Source: Novosphingobium sp. B1 (lineage in GTDB: Bacteria; Pseudomonadota; Alphaproteobacteria; Sphingomonadales; Sphingomonadaceae). Taken from it: 64,000 nucleotides of DNA. The stretch covers positions 273,492-337,491 of the forward strand of contig NZ_FWXL01000006.1 in the NCBI RefSeq assembly GCF_900176395.1. The letters run 5' to 3'. The translations under genes and the position numbers were made by a program. Shown piece after piece: positions 1 to 12,400 of the stretch. The notes beneath the pieces were generated by a model. The model was not told where the DNA came from, did no database searches, and saw only the letters and a program-made list of their open reading frames with translations. Each line of letters starts with the position of its first letter. Position 1 is the stretch's first letter.

Positions 1-1311
<1,311 letters not shown>

Positions 1312-1325
1312 GGGTCAGAAATACA

Positions 1326-2759
<1,434 letters not shown>

Positions 2760-2785
2760 CCGTCAAGCAGATACGGGAAAAGGAA

Positions 2786-2813
2786 AGGGGCGTCCGATCG
2801 GGCGCCCCTTTTT
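2786..2813 (+). terminator. Rho-independent terminator after gltBD
   Basis: AGGGGCG and CGCCCCT form a 7-bp stem (2786-2792 with 2803-2809) followed by a run of T. It sits 26 bases past the gltD stop and just before the convergent gene at 2821. Confidence 0.85.
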
Positions 2814-2820
2814 CGTGGCC

Positions 2821-4149
2821 TCAGCCGTCGCCCTCGGGAGCGACCGTGGGCATGGCCTTGGTCCGGCTCACCAGCAGCTTGTCGATCTTGCGACCGTCCA
2901 TGTCGACCACCTCGAAGCGCCAGCCCTGGTCGTCGAAGTGTTCGCCCTCGGTCGGCAGCTTCTTGAGCACGGACAGGCAGTACCCAGCGGTGGTGGCAAA
3001 CTCGCGGTCATCGGGCATCTCTATGCCCAGACGATCCGCCAATGCGTCGGCGGGGAGCGCGCCGGAGATCAGCAGCGAGCCGTCCTCGCGCTCTACAACC
3101 ATCGGTTCATCGCCGGCATCGGCATGGCCGACGAAGTTGCCGGCAATGGCGGAGAGGAGGTCAGCCGGGGTGACGATGCCTTCAAGGTGGCCGTATTCAT
3201 CGTGCACCAGCGCGATCGCCACTTCGGCCTGCTGGATCATCCCCAGCGCGTCCATCGTGTCGAGCTGATCAGGCACGATTGCCGGCTTCTTCATCAGCCG
3301 GGCAAGCTGGACCTTGCGCCCGCGCAGCAGCGTTGCGAACACGTCACGCACCTTGACCACGCCAACGATCTTGTCGACCGAGCCGTCGGCCACGAGCAGC
3401 AGCGAATGAGGGCTCTCGTCGATCGCGGCGCGCAGTTCGGCTTCGGTTGCCTTGCGTTCGATCCAGTGCAGTTCGGTGCGCGGCGTCATCACTTCGCGCA
3501 CGGGGCGTTCGGCCAGGCGCATGATCCCGGTCATGATCGCCCGCTCGTCTTCCTCGATCACGCCTGAACGGGTCGCCTCGGCGAAGATCATGTGGAGCTC
3601 TTCGGCCGTCACTTCCTGTTCGTTGCTCTGCTTGAGGCCAAGCAGGCGGATGATCGTGCTGGACGAGGTATCGAGCAGCCAGACGAACGGGGCGGTGATC
3701 CTGGACATGAGCGCCATCGCCGGCGCTGCCAGCTTGGCAATCGGTTCTGCGGCCCGCAGGGCCAGCTGCTTGGGCACAAGTTCGCCGACAACGAGGCTGA
3801 GATAGGTGGTGATGGCGATGACCAGCACGAACCCGGCATCGTCGGCATATTGCGCCGGAACGCCCCACGCTTCCAACCGCTCAGCCGTCGGACCGCCCAG
3901 GCTCGAGCCCGAGTAGGCACCGGCAATGATTCCCACCAGGGTAATGCCGATCTGCACGGTCGATAAAAATTTTCCGGGGTCGGCAGCGAGGGCGAGCGCC
4001 ACCCTGGCGCCCTTGCTTCCCTCTTCGGCGGCAACCTTCAGGCGCGCCGGGCGTGCCGAAACAATCGCCAGTTCCGACATGGAAAACAAGCCGTTGAGCA
4101 CAACGAGGCCCAGGATCACGAAGACGTCAGACCAAGGAAAAGGTGTCAC
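2821..4149 (-). CDS. CNNM/CorC-type (hemolysin family) membrane protein
   Basis: Integral membrane protein with an N-terminal DUF21/CNNM transmembrane domain (about residues 1-190), a pair of CBS domains (about 200-330) and a C-terminal CorC_HlyC domain. The family is linked to magnesium/cobalt efflux or tolerance; despite the name it is probably not a toxin. I choose the GTG at 4149 (442 aa) because AGGGG lies seven bases upstream and the product then starts with a hydrophobic helix. A TTG at 4197 would add 16 polar residues. It is divergent from the OmpA lipoprotein gene, with a palindrome between them. Confidence 0.88.
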   Translation of the reverse strand: MTPFPWSDVFVILGLVVLNGLFSMSELAIVSARPARLKVAAEEGSKGARVALALAADPGKFLSTVQIGITLVGIIAGAYSGSSLGGPTAERLEAWGVPAQYADDAGFVLVIAITTYLSLVVGELVPKQLALRAAEPIAKLAAPAMALMSRITAPFVWLLDTSSSTIIRLLGLKQSNEQEVTAEELHMIFAEATRSGVIEEDERAIMTGIMRLAERPVREVMTPRTELHWIERKATEAELRAAIDESPHSLLLVADGSVDKIVGVVKVRDVFATLLRGRKVQLARLMKKPAIVPDQLDTMDALGMIQQAEVAIALVHDEYGHLEGIVTPADLLSAIAGNFVGHADAGDEPMVVEREDGSLLISGALPADALADRLGIEMPDDREFATTAGYCLSVLKKLPTEGEHFDDQGWRFEVVDMDGRKIDKLLVSRTKAMPTVAPEGDG

Positions 4150-4198
4150 GCGCAGGCCCCTAACAGATTTCCCGGGAAAGGCGAATAGCACTGGCAAA

Positions 4199-4235
4199 GT
4201 TCCCGTTCGGGAACCGTTCAGTCGAAGTGGGCGTA
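4199..4235 (+). promoter_or_regulatory. Palindrome and EcfG-like promoter upstream of the OmpA lipoprotein gene
   Basis: GTTCCCG-TT-CGGGAAC is a perfect palindrome at 4199-4214. Its right arm supplies GGAAC (4210-4214), followed 17 bases later by CGTA (4232-4235). This is one base off the alphaproteobacterial EcfG consensus GGAAC-N16/17-CGTT. Perfect copies of that consensus occur at 38.3, 41.1, 42.5 and 43.2 kb. Transcription would start near 4242 and run into the gene at 4305. Confidence 0.5.
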
Positions 4236-4304
4236 TTCCACCCTGTCAAAGCGGCGAAGCGGCGCTACGAATTGCGTCGACCAGCCGGTCAAAGGGGATA
4301 GGTT

Positions 4305-4997
4305 ATGAAAATCCGTCGTGTTCTCATGTCGAGCCTGTGTGCAGTTTCGCTCGTCAGCCTTTCGGCCTGCGTCACCGATCCGAACACTGGTGAGCAGAAG
4401 GTTTCGCGTACTGCCATCGGTGGCCTTGGCGGCGCGCTTGGTGGCGCCCTCCTGGGCGGCCTGATCGGCGGCAAGACCGGACGTATCGTTGGCGCCGGCA
4501 TCGGCGGCGTCGCTGGCGGCGTCATCGGCTACCAGAAGGACAAGCAGATCAAGGAACTGCGCGAGCAGACCGCAGGCACCGGCATTGACGTTACCGAGAC
4601 CGATGGCGGCAACGCGATCCTCGTCAACCTGCCCAACGGCGTGACGTTCGACACCGACAGCTCGACCGTGAAGCCCGCCTTCGCCGCTACTCTCGACCGC
4701 GTCGCGCAGTCGCTGGTGCAGTACCCGAACTCGCTGATCGACGTTTACGGTCACACCGATTCGACCGGTTCGGACGCCTACAACCAGGCGCTGTCCGAGC
4801 GGCGCGCGCGTGCCGTGGCAGATTATCTGACCTCGCGCGGCGTCGGCTACGCCCGTATCCGCAGCCAGGGTTACGGTGAATCGCAGCCGATCGCCTCGAA
4901 CGACACCGAGCAGGGCCGTCAGGCCAACCGTCGCGTCGAGATCAAGATCGTGCCGATCAGCCAGGACGACGTGAACGCAGCCCGTCGCGGCCAGTAA
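4305..4997 (+). CDS. OmpA-family lipoprotein with glycine-zipper segment
   Basis: Outer-membrane lipoprotein that probably ties the envelope to peptidoglycan. It has a lipoprotein signal (LSAC, lipidated Cys near residue 22), a glycine-zipper stretch (about residues 40-80) and a C-terminal OmpA domain (about 105-220) with the peptidoglycan-binding pattern GHTDSTGSDAYNQALSERRA. It is monocistronic: a promoter candidate lies upstream and a terminator follows. The EcfG-like promoter suggests stress induction, as for several envelope proteins in the GSR regulon; that is inference. Confidence 0.9.
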   Translation: MKIRRVLMSSLCAVSLVSLSACVTDPNTGEQKVSRTAIGGLGGALGGALLGGLIGGKTGRIVGAGIGGVAGGVIGYQKDKQIKELREQTAGTGIDVTETDGGNAILVNLPNGVTFDTDSSTVKPAFAATLDRVAQSLVQYPNSLIDVYGHTDSTGSDAYNQALSERRARAVADYLTSRGVGYARIRSQGYGESQPIASNDTEQGRQANRRVEIKIVPISQDDVNAARRGQ

Positions 4998-5015
4998 TTT
5001 CACGCAACAGTCAAA

Positions 5016-5047
5016 GCGGCGTCGCCTCTTGGGGGCGGCGCCGTTTT
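5016..5047 (+). terminator. Terminator after the OmpA lipoprotein gene
   Basis: CGGCGTCGCC pairs with GGCGGCGCCG (one wobble pair) around a short loop and is followed by TTTT, 19 bases past the stop codon. Confidence 0.7.
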
Positions 5048-5127
5048 GCTATGTGGCACATACGATTGGCCGTTGACCTGCGCGGGCCGCGGCTGGCATC
5101 GGCGCTTGGCAAAGGAGACTTTTTCCC

Positions 5128-6123
5128 ATGTCGATTCAGCGCCGCAAGATCAACGGATGCGAAACCAACCCGATCGGCCTTGGCTGCATGTCGTTGAGCT
5201 GGGCTTATTCGGGTCGCCCAAGCGAGGAAGACGGCATCCGTCTGCTGCAGCACGCGGTCGACATCGGTTATGATCACTTCGACACGGCGCGGCTTTATGG
5301 CCTGGGCCACAATGAGACGCAGGTCGGCACCGCTTTGAAGGGCCGACGCGACAAGGTCTTCCTGGCTTCTAAAATGGGCATCTTCGCCAGTGGCGACAAG
5401 CGCGGGATCGATTGCCATCCCGATACCATTCGCAGCGAACTCGAAGTATCGCTACGGTTGCTGCAGACCGATCACATCGACCTTTATTACATGCACCGGC
5501 GCGACTTCACCGTGCCGATCGAGGATTCGGTGGGTGCGATGGCCGACCTCGTGAAGGAAGGGAAGATCGGCGGCATCGGCCTGTCTGAAATGTCGGCCGA
5601 AACCTTGCGCAAGGCCGCTGCAGTCCACCCCATCGCCGCGATGCAGACCGAATACTCGCCCTGGACCCGCCAGGCGGAAATCGCCGTGCTCGATGCATGC
5701 CATGAGCTCGGGACGACGTTTGTCGCGTTCTCGCCGGTCGCGCGCGGGGCGCTGGCAGATGGGTTGCGCGATCCGCAAGCGCTGCCCGATGGCGATATCC
5801 GCAAGGCCATGCCGCGCTTCTCGGATCAGAACTGGCAGAAGAACCTCGCGCTGGTAGATGCCTTCAACGCCATTGCAGCGCGCGAAGGAGTGACGCCTGC
5901 CCAACTCTCGCTCGCCTGGGTGCTTTCACGCGGGGAGCATGTCGTTGCCATTCCCGGTACCGGCAAGATCGCGCATCTCGAGGAAAACATCGCACGCTGG
6001 GACTGGCAGATTCCCGCGTCCGTCGCGGCCGAGGTCGATGGCCTGATCAACCAGCAGACCGTGGCCGGGCACCGCTATGCAGGAGCCATGCTCCCGACCA
6101 TCGATACCGAGGATTTCGACTAG
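5128..6123 (+). CDS. Aldo/keto reductase
   Basis: NAD(P)H-dependent aldo/keto reductase of the AKR superfamily (331 aa, (beta/alpha)8 barrel). The catalytic tetrad is visible: Asp and Tyr in FDTARLYG, Lys in ASKMG and His in YYMHR. The C-terminal AIPGTGKIAHLEEN is the usual cofactor-binding stretch. The substrate is unknown. AAAGGAG lies 9 bases before the ATG. The 3' end overlaps the convergent phosphatase gene by four bases. Confidence 0.92.
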   Translation: MSIQRRKINGCETNPIGLGCMSLSWAYSGRPSEEDGIRLLQHAVDIGYDHFDTARLYGLGHNETQVGTALKGRRDKVFLASKMGIFASGDKRGIDCHPDTIRSELEVSLRLLQTDHIDLYYMHRRDFTVPIEDSVGAMADLVKEGKIGGIGLSEMSAETLRKAAAVHPIAAMQTEYSPWTRQAEIAVLDACHELGTTFVAFSPVARGALADGLRDPQALPDGDIRKAMPRFSDQNWQKNLALVDAFNAIAAREGVTPAQLSLAWVLSRGEHVVAIPGTGKIAHLEENIARWDWQIPASVAAEVDGLINQQTVAGHRYAGAMLPTIDTEDFD

Positions 6124-6896
6124 GCGAGCTTCACCGCGCGATCCGCCAGCCTTTCAACGGCTGCTGCGTGGATGGCTGGCGCGGTGACCAGCAGGCCGAA
6201 CGCGCGCGGATCGCGCTTGTTGTAATCGAGCGGCTTGCCAAAGGCGTCCGAGACCGACGCCCCAGCTTCGCGGGCGATCAGGGTGGCGGCAGCGATATCC
6301 CATTCGTACCCCCAGCGAAGCGTTGCGAGCAGGTCGGCTTCGTTGGCGCCGACCATGGCGATACGCAGGGCAATGGAATTGGGCTTGTCCACGGTCACGA
6401 GGTCCGCGTCAGCCTTCGGCAGGCTGTCTGCCGGAACCCGTGATCCGGCAAGTTGCGTGCGGGTGCTGGCTGTGAGCGCGATGCCGTTCCGGGTTGCGCC
6501 TTTCCCGGCGATGGCAGACCAGTATTCATTGCGGGCAGGGGCGCTGAGTAGCCCGATCAGTGGGCGCCCTTCGCTTACCAGCGCCACCGATACGGCCCAG
6601 CCCGGTCTGCCGCGCACGAAATCGCGCGTGCCGTCGACCGGGTCGACCAGCCAGCAAAGGCCGCGCTCGAGCCGTTCTGGATGATCGACCGTCTCCTCGG
6701 ACAGCCAGCCAGCCGAGGGCAGCAGGGCGCCAAGTTCGCGCTTGAGGAACGAGTCGACGGCAAGGTCGGCATCGCACACCGGGCTGCCCGGCGTCTTCTC
6801 CCACACCTGGGGGGCGTGGCCGTGGCCGGGCCATAGCCCGAGCGCCATGTCTCCTGCAGCGCGTACAATCTGGTCGAGGCGGTCGTGGTCGATCAT
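6120..6896 (-). CDS. Inositol monophosphatase family protein (CysQ-like)
   Basis: Mg-dependent sugar/nucleotide phosphatase of the FIG/IMPase superfamily, 258 aa. Metal-site motifs are in order: SEE (about residue 66), DPVDGT (about 84-89) and WDIAA (about 199). The overall form resembles CysQ 3'(2'),5'-bisphosphate nucleotidases, which recycle PAP from sulfate assimilation. Inositol phosphate or another substrate cannot be excluded. It is a single gene, convergent with the aldo/keto reductase. Confidence 0.85.
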   Translation of the reverse strand: MIDHDRLDQIVRAAGDMALGLWPGHGHAPQVWEKTPGSPVCDADLAVDSFLKRELGALLPSAGWLSEETVDHPERLERGLCWLVDPVDGTRDFVRGRPGWAVSVALVSEGRPLIGLLSAPARNEYWSAIAGKGATRNGIALTASTRTQLAGSRVPADSLPKADADLVTVDKPNSIALRIAMVGANEADLLATLRWGYEWDIAAATLIAREAGASVSDAFGKPLDYNKRDPRAFGLLVTAPAIHAAAVERLADRAVKLA

Positions 6897-7119
6897 TATG
6901 CAGCCCTGAAGGTAAGAAGTATCGTCATAGAGTGCAATTGCGAGTTGTTATCAAAGATTGCTTGAGACCTCGCATTTACGCCCCTTTTCAAGCCTACCCG
7001 GCTGTGCTTAAGGCATTCCGACTCAAAGCGCCAACGGCGGCGCATACCTTTGCGCCCTTGTGGCGCGCCTGTCGGTCAACCGGTGCCTTCCGGGCGGCCA
7101 TTCAAGTCGGGGATCACGC

Positions 7120-8319
<1,200 letters not shown>

Positions 8320-8343
8320 CGAACTGCGCCAATAGGCATCACG

Positions 8344-8372
8344 AAAGGGCGTCGGGCAACCGGCGCCCTTTT
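8344..8372 (+). terminator. Terminator after sucC
   Basis: AAAGGGCG and CGCCCTTT pair across a 12-base loop and run into TTTT, 24 bases past the sucC stop. It separates sucC from etfBA. Confidence 0.85.
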
Positions 8373-8394
8373 CGTTTATGCAGCGCGGGACGGA

Positions 8395-8450
8395 CTGCCT
8401 GTCCGGACGGACAGGCAGAGTTGACGTTTACGTAAGCGCGAATTAGACCG
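8395..8450 (+). promoter_or_regulatory. Inverted repeat and promoter upstream of etfBA
   Basis: CTGCCTGTCC-GGAC-GGACAGGCAG is a perfect 10-bp inverted repeat (8395-8418). TTGACG (8421-8426) follows two bases later with a weak -10-like TAGACC 17 bases on. The repeat touches the -35 element, so it could be an operator; with no T-run after it, it is less likely a terminator. Confidence 0.5.
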
Positions 8451-8485
8451 TCTGGCGAGGAATCAAGGAAAGGACGCTAAGGCCC

Positions 8486-9238
8486 ATGAAAGCCCTGGTC
8501 TGCGTGAAGCGCGTGATTGACTACAACGTGAAGCCTCGTGTGAAGGCGGATGGTTCGGGTGTTGATCTTGCGAACGTGAAGATGAGCATGAACCCGTTTG
8601 ACGAGATCGCGGTCGAGGAGGCCATTCGCCTGAAGGAGAAGGGCGTGGTGACCGAGATCGTGGCGGTGTCGGTGGGTGTGGCCAAGAGCCAGGAAACGCT
8701 GCGCACGGCGCTGGCGATGGGCGCGGACCGGGCGGTGCTGGTGCAGGTCGAGGACGGCACCGAGGTCGAGCCGCTGGCCGTGGCCAAGATCATCAAGGGG
8801 ATTGCCGATGAAGAGCAGCCGGCGCTGATCATCACCGGCAAGCAGGCGATCGACGATGACAGCAACCAGGTCGGCCAGATGGTCGCCGCGCTGCTCGGCC
8901 GTCCCCAGGGGACGTTCGCCAACGAGGTTTCGGTCGAGGGCGATGCGGTCGTCGTGAAGCGCGAGATCGACGGCGGCCTGCAGACGGTGCGCCTGGCGCT
9001 GCCGGCGGTGGTCACCACCGACCTGCGCCTCAACGAGCCGCGCTATGCCTCGCTGCCCAACATCATGAAGGCCAAGTCCAAGCCCTTGGCCAACAAGACG
9101 CCGGCTGACTACGGCGTCGACGTTGCCGCGCGCCTCAAGACGCTCAAGGTCAGTGAACCGCCGGTGCGCTCGGCCGGCATCAAGGTGCCCGATGTCGACA
9201 CGCTGGTCGCCAAGCTCAAGGAAATGGGAGTAGCCTGA
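8486..9238 (+). CDS. etfB: Electron transfer flavoprotein beta subunit
   Basis: Beta subunit of ETF, which collects electrons from acyl-CoA and other flavin dehydrogenases and passes them to ETF:ubiquinone oxidoreductase. Length 250 aa and start [14 protein letters not shown] are typical. The AMP-binding region includes ALAMGADRA and [16 protein letters not shown]. The stop overlaps the etfA start (TGATG), giving translational coupling for a 1:1 heterodimer. Confidence 0.97.
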   Translation: MKALVCVKRVIDYNVKPRVKADGSGVDLANVKMSMNPFDEIAVEEAIRLKEKGVVTEIVAVSVGVAKSQETLRTALAMGADRAVLVQVEDGTEVEPLAVAKIIKGIADEEQPALIITGKQAIDDDSNQVGQMVAALLGRPQGTFANEVSVEGDAVVVKREIDGGLQTVRLALPAVVTTDLRLNEPRYASLPNIMKAKSKPLANKTPADYGVDVAARLKTLKVSEPPVRSAGIKVPDVDTLVAKLKEMGVA

Positions 9239-10170
9239 TGTCCAAGGTTCTCGTTCTCGTCGAACACGACAACGCTTCCGTCAAGGACGCCACGCTCGCC
9301 GCCGTCACCGCTGCCGGCCAGCTTGGCGAAGTGACCGCACTGGTCGCCGGATCGGACTGCGACGGCGCCGCAACTGCCGCCGCGCAGATCGCCGGCGTCG
9401 CCAAGGTCCTGAAGGCCGACGACGCATCGCTTGCCAATGCGCTGGCTGAAAATGTCGCGCCGCTCGTCGCTGGCCTGATGGCGGACTATGACGCCTTCGT
9501 CGCCCCTGCCACGACCACGGGCAAGAACGTCGCCCCGCGCGTTGCCGCACTGCTCGATGTCATGCAGGTCTCGGACATCCTCTCGGTCGAAGGCCCCAAG
9601 ACCTTCACCCGTCCGATCTACGCCGGCAACGCCATCGCCACGGTCGAAAGCTGCGACGCCAAGCTGGTCATCACCGTGCGCGGCACCGCCTTTGCCAAGG
9701 CTGCCGCGACCGGCGGATCGGCGAGCGTCGAAGCCGTCAGCGCCAGCGGCGACAGCGGCCTCAGCACTTTCGTAAGCGCCGAGATCGCCAAGTCCGAGCG
9801 CCCGGAACTCACCTCGGCCAAGATCATCGTCTCGGGCGGCCGCGCCCTCAAGGATGCGGCCACGTTCGAGCAGGTCATCACCCCGCTGGCTGACAAGCTG
9901 AACGCCGGCATCGGCGCCAGCCGTGCCGCGGTTGACGCAGGCTACGTGCCCAATGACTACCAGGTCGGCCAGACCGGCAAGATCGTGGCACCGGAAGTCT
10001 ACATCGCCGTGGGCATCTCGGGCGCGATCCAGCACCTTGCCGGCATGAAGGACTCCAAGACCATCATCGCCATCAACAAGGACGAAGACGCCCCGATCTT
10101 CCAGGTCGCCGACATCGGCCTCGTCGGTGACCTCTTCACCTTGGTCCCAGAACTCACCGGGAAGCTGTAA
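9238..10170 (+). CDS. etfA: Electron transfer flavoprotein alpha subunit
   Basis: FAD-binding alpha subunit of ETF, 310 aa. The C-terminal domain carries the FAD signature ([20 protein letters not shown] and [21 protein letters not shown]). It is coupled to etfB by a TGATG overlap. A long hairpin follows 35 bases after the stop. Confidence 0.97.
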   Translation: MSKVLVLVEHDNASVKDATLAAVTAAGQLGEVTALVAGSDCDGAATAAAQIAGVAKVLKADDASLANALAENVAPLVAGLMADYDAFVAPATTTGKNVAPRVAALLDVMQVSDILSVEGPKTFTRPIYAGNAIATVESCDAKLVITVRGTAFAKAAATGGSASVEAVSASGDSGLSTFVSAEIAKSERPELTSAKIIVSGGRALKDAATFEQVITPLADKLNAGIGASRAAVDAGYVPNDYQVGQTGKIVAPEVYIAVGISGAIQHLAGMKDSKTIIAINKDEDAPIFQVADIGLVGDLFTLVPELTGKL

Positions 10171-10204
10171 GAGGGCAAGAGCCGTACAATCGCAAAAAAG
10201 AATA

Positions 10205-10244
10205 TCATGATGGAGTGCCTCTCAGGAGAAGCACTCCATCATGA
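10205..10244 (+). terminator. Long hairpin between etfA and the next gene
   Basis: Perfect 14-bp arms, TCATGATGGAGTGC and GCACTCCATCATGA, enclose a 12-base loop. There is no T-run on the + strand. It may block transcription out of etfA or act as a processing/stability hairpin. It contains ATG codons in frame with the next gene but would occlude them. Confidence 0.55.
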
Positions 10245-10302
10245 GCTGAATGCTCACACGATCGCGCTTGATTTTGCGATGGCCTTCGGCAACCGTATTG
10301 CC

Positions 10303-11286
10303 ATGAAAGCAAGTTGGCACCTTTACTGCATTTTGGCGATTGTTTCGTCAGGATTTTCTGTCCCTTTAGTGACGGCAAGAACACCCGATACCTTGTCGTT
10401 GGCGCCATCCGGTCAATGGAACATAAATTACGGCACCGATGTCTGCCAGCTTGCGAGAGTCTTCGGAACAGGTTCCGATCAAGTTTTGCTGCAACTTCAA
10501 TCCTATGGGATGACTGCCGGGTTTCGGTTGACCACGATCGGACAGCCCTTTGAATTGAAGGGGCCGATCATGATCGAGGACAGCGAAAATCCCAAGCGCC
10601 GCTATCTTGGCGCGAAAGAGGAGGACGAACGCAAGTCGAAGTTTCTCTATCAGTTTGGTCCTGCAGGAGAGGAACAAACGGCATATCCATTAGCGGCGCT
10701 GGTTCAAACATCGGGATCCAACGATCCTACGCCTGCCTTGATCACCGATACTGTCGGGATTTCTGCAAAGCCCGCACCGCAGAGTGCGGAAGAAAAGAAA
10801 ATCACCCGCGTCGAACCCGGGACGCCACTGCCTGAAGGATCGGCAATGTGGCTGCAGATTTCGGTCCCGCGCGGCAGGACCGTGCGGTTGATGACGGGCA
10901 GCATGACGCAACCCTATGCGGCACTGCAAGCTTGCAACAGGGATCTTGTGCAATCGTGGGGTATCAAGGTTGACGATCCCGCTCTTGCGCCCGCCATTCT
11001 GCCAGTGCCGCAAACAAGTCCCGGCACTTGGGTCAACTCGTCGGACTTTCCATCGAGCGATCTGCGCACCAGCACCAACGCCATCGTCAATTTCCGGCTG
11101 ATGGTAAATGAAGTAGGGCGCGTGACGGCCTGCAAGATTCAGGAAGCCACGCAGAATGAAAAGCTCTCGCAAGTTACATGCAATCTGATGACGCAACGAG
11201 CCAAATTCGCTCCGGCGGTAAATGCCGCCGGGAGACCAGTGCCGGGTTACTACATCAATTCCGTGCGATGGGTCGTACCGCAATAG
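10303..11286 (+). CDS. Exported protein with TonB-like C-terminal domain
   Basis: Secreted or periplasmic protein of unknown role, 327 aa from the ATG at 10303, where a signal peptide begins (MKASWHLYCILAIVSSGFS). An in-frame ATG at 10207 lies inside a hairpin and would hide the signal sequence, so I reject it. The last ~80 residues resemble the TonB C-terminal fold (NFRLMVNEVGRVTAC, RAKFAPAVNAAGRPVPGYY), which occurs in many sphingomonad envelope proteins without the TonB membrane anchor. GC content is lower than in the neighbours. The 3' end overlaps a convergent acetyltransferase gene by 32 bases. Confidence 0.75.
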   Translation: MKASWHLYCILAIVSSGFSVPLVTARTPDTLSLAPSGQWNINYGTDVCQLARVFGTGSDQVLLQLQSYGMTAGFRLTTIGQPFELKGPIMIEDSENPKRRYLGAKEEDERKSKFLYQFGPAGEEQTAYPLAALVQTSGSNDPTPALITDTVGISAKPAPQSAEEKKITRVEPGTPLPEGSAMWLQISVPRGRTVRLMTGSMTQPYAALQACNRDLVQSWGIKVDDPALAPAILPVPQTSPGTWVNSSDFPSSDLRTSTNAIVNFRLMVNEVGRVTACKIQEATQNEKLSQVTCNLMTQRAKFAPAVNAAGRPVPGYYINSVRWVVPQ

Positions 11287-11734
11287 GCCTTGTCAGGCAC
11301 TGGCTGAAATCGTCGAGCACGTAGTCGGCAAAAGCCTCGCAGTTGACGAAGCCGTGCTTGCGATAGAGGCCGAGCGCGGGCGCGAAGGCGGGGCCCTGAC
11401 CGGTTTCGAGGCTGACGCGTTCGTATCCGCGCGCCGCAGCGACTGCCAGAAGATGCAGCAGGATCGCTTCGCCGACACCCTTGCCCAGCCATTCGGGCGC
11501 GGCGCGCATGGATTTGAGTTCGCCATGCCTTGCATCGAGTTCGCGGATGGCGCCCATGCCGCCGAGCTTGCCATCAACCCATGCCGTGAAAAAAGTGACG
11601 CCAGGTTCGCGCAGCTTCTCAAGCGGCAGGGCGTGAACCTTGCAGGCCGGAGAATTGGCATGCATTCCTGAAAGGTGCAGTGCAATCAATGACCTGACTT
11701 CTTCACGGGACAGATCGTCCTCAACTATCTCCAT
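11255..11734 (-). CDS. GNAT family N-acetyltransferase
   Basis: Small acetyltransferase (159 aa) with the GNAT acetyl-CoA motif at APEWLGKGVGEAILLHLLAV and the C-terminal GLYRKHGFVNCEAF. The ATG at 11734 has GGAGG eight to twelve bases upstream; a GTG at 11758 is the alternative. The substrate is unknown. The 3' end overlaps the convergent exported-protein gene. Confidence 0.85.
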   Translation of the reverse strand: MEIVEDDLSREEVRSLIALHLSGMHANSPACKVHALPLEKLREPGVTFFTAWVDGKLGGMGAIRELDARHGELKSMRAAPEWLGKGVGEAILLHLLAVAAARGYERVSLETGQGPAFAPALGLYRKHGFVNCEAFADYVLDDFSQCLTRPIAVRPIARN

Positions 11735-11932
11735 AGGGTCGCCTCCTCCGAGCAGCACTTATCGCGCAGTCCGATGACAAAAGGCAATGCCTAGCTGCAG
11801 CCCGTATGTTGACAGTAACCGAGATGAAGCGCACGTCTGCGCCTGCTTGAGCCGAGTCATAACAGAGTCGCCCGTCGCAAGAACTTGAAGCGAGACCAGT
11901 AAAGGCCTTCGCGCTACTTGGGGGACGATGAC

Positions 11933-12361
11933 ATGAAAAAGCTTTTTCTGCTGCCGCTGCTCTGCGCTGCCATGCCGGTTCAGGCACAGGAATATCCCGT
12001 TATTCCCGGCGATTATATTACCGTCAGCATGATCTCCGTCGAGGACGGGCACGATCTGGAATATGCCAATCACCTTGCCGGCATGTGGCGCAAGGGGCAG
12101 GACTTCGCCGTAAAACAGGGCTGGATTACCGGATACGAGATCCAGACCAACGAAAACAAGCGCCCGGGGGAGCCTGACTTCTTCCTGGTAACCCGCTTCG
12201 CCAAGTTCGCCGACCCAGCGCAGGAAGAGATGCGCGAAAAGGCCTACACCGATTTCATGAAGTCCACTGCCGCGCAGATGCAGGCTGCATCGAGCGAGCG
12301 GGCCAAGTACCGCACATTGATGGGCACGATGTTGCTGCGCGCGTGGAAGTGGCGCAACTGA
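11933..12361 (+). CDS. Small exported protein of unknown function
   Basis: 142-aa protein with a clear signal peptide (MKKLFLLPLLCAAMPVQAQ, cleavage after AQA). The mature part is about 120 residues and ends in a basic/aromatic tail (LRAWKWRN). I do not recognise a family. The start at 11933 has GGGGGA upstream. It is monocistronic, followed by the convergent RDD gene. Confidence 0.7.
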   Translation: MKKLFLLPLLCAAMPVQAQEYPVIPGDYITVSMISVEDGHDLEYANHLAGMWRKGQDFAVKQGWITGYEIQTNENKRPGEPDFFLVTRFAKFADPAQEEMREKAYTDFMKSTAAQMQAASSERAKYRTLMGTMLLRAWKWRN

Positions 12362-12400
12362 TCGAGCCAGTCGCCGAGGTTGCGGCGGGGGGTGGCTATA

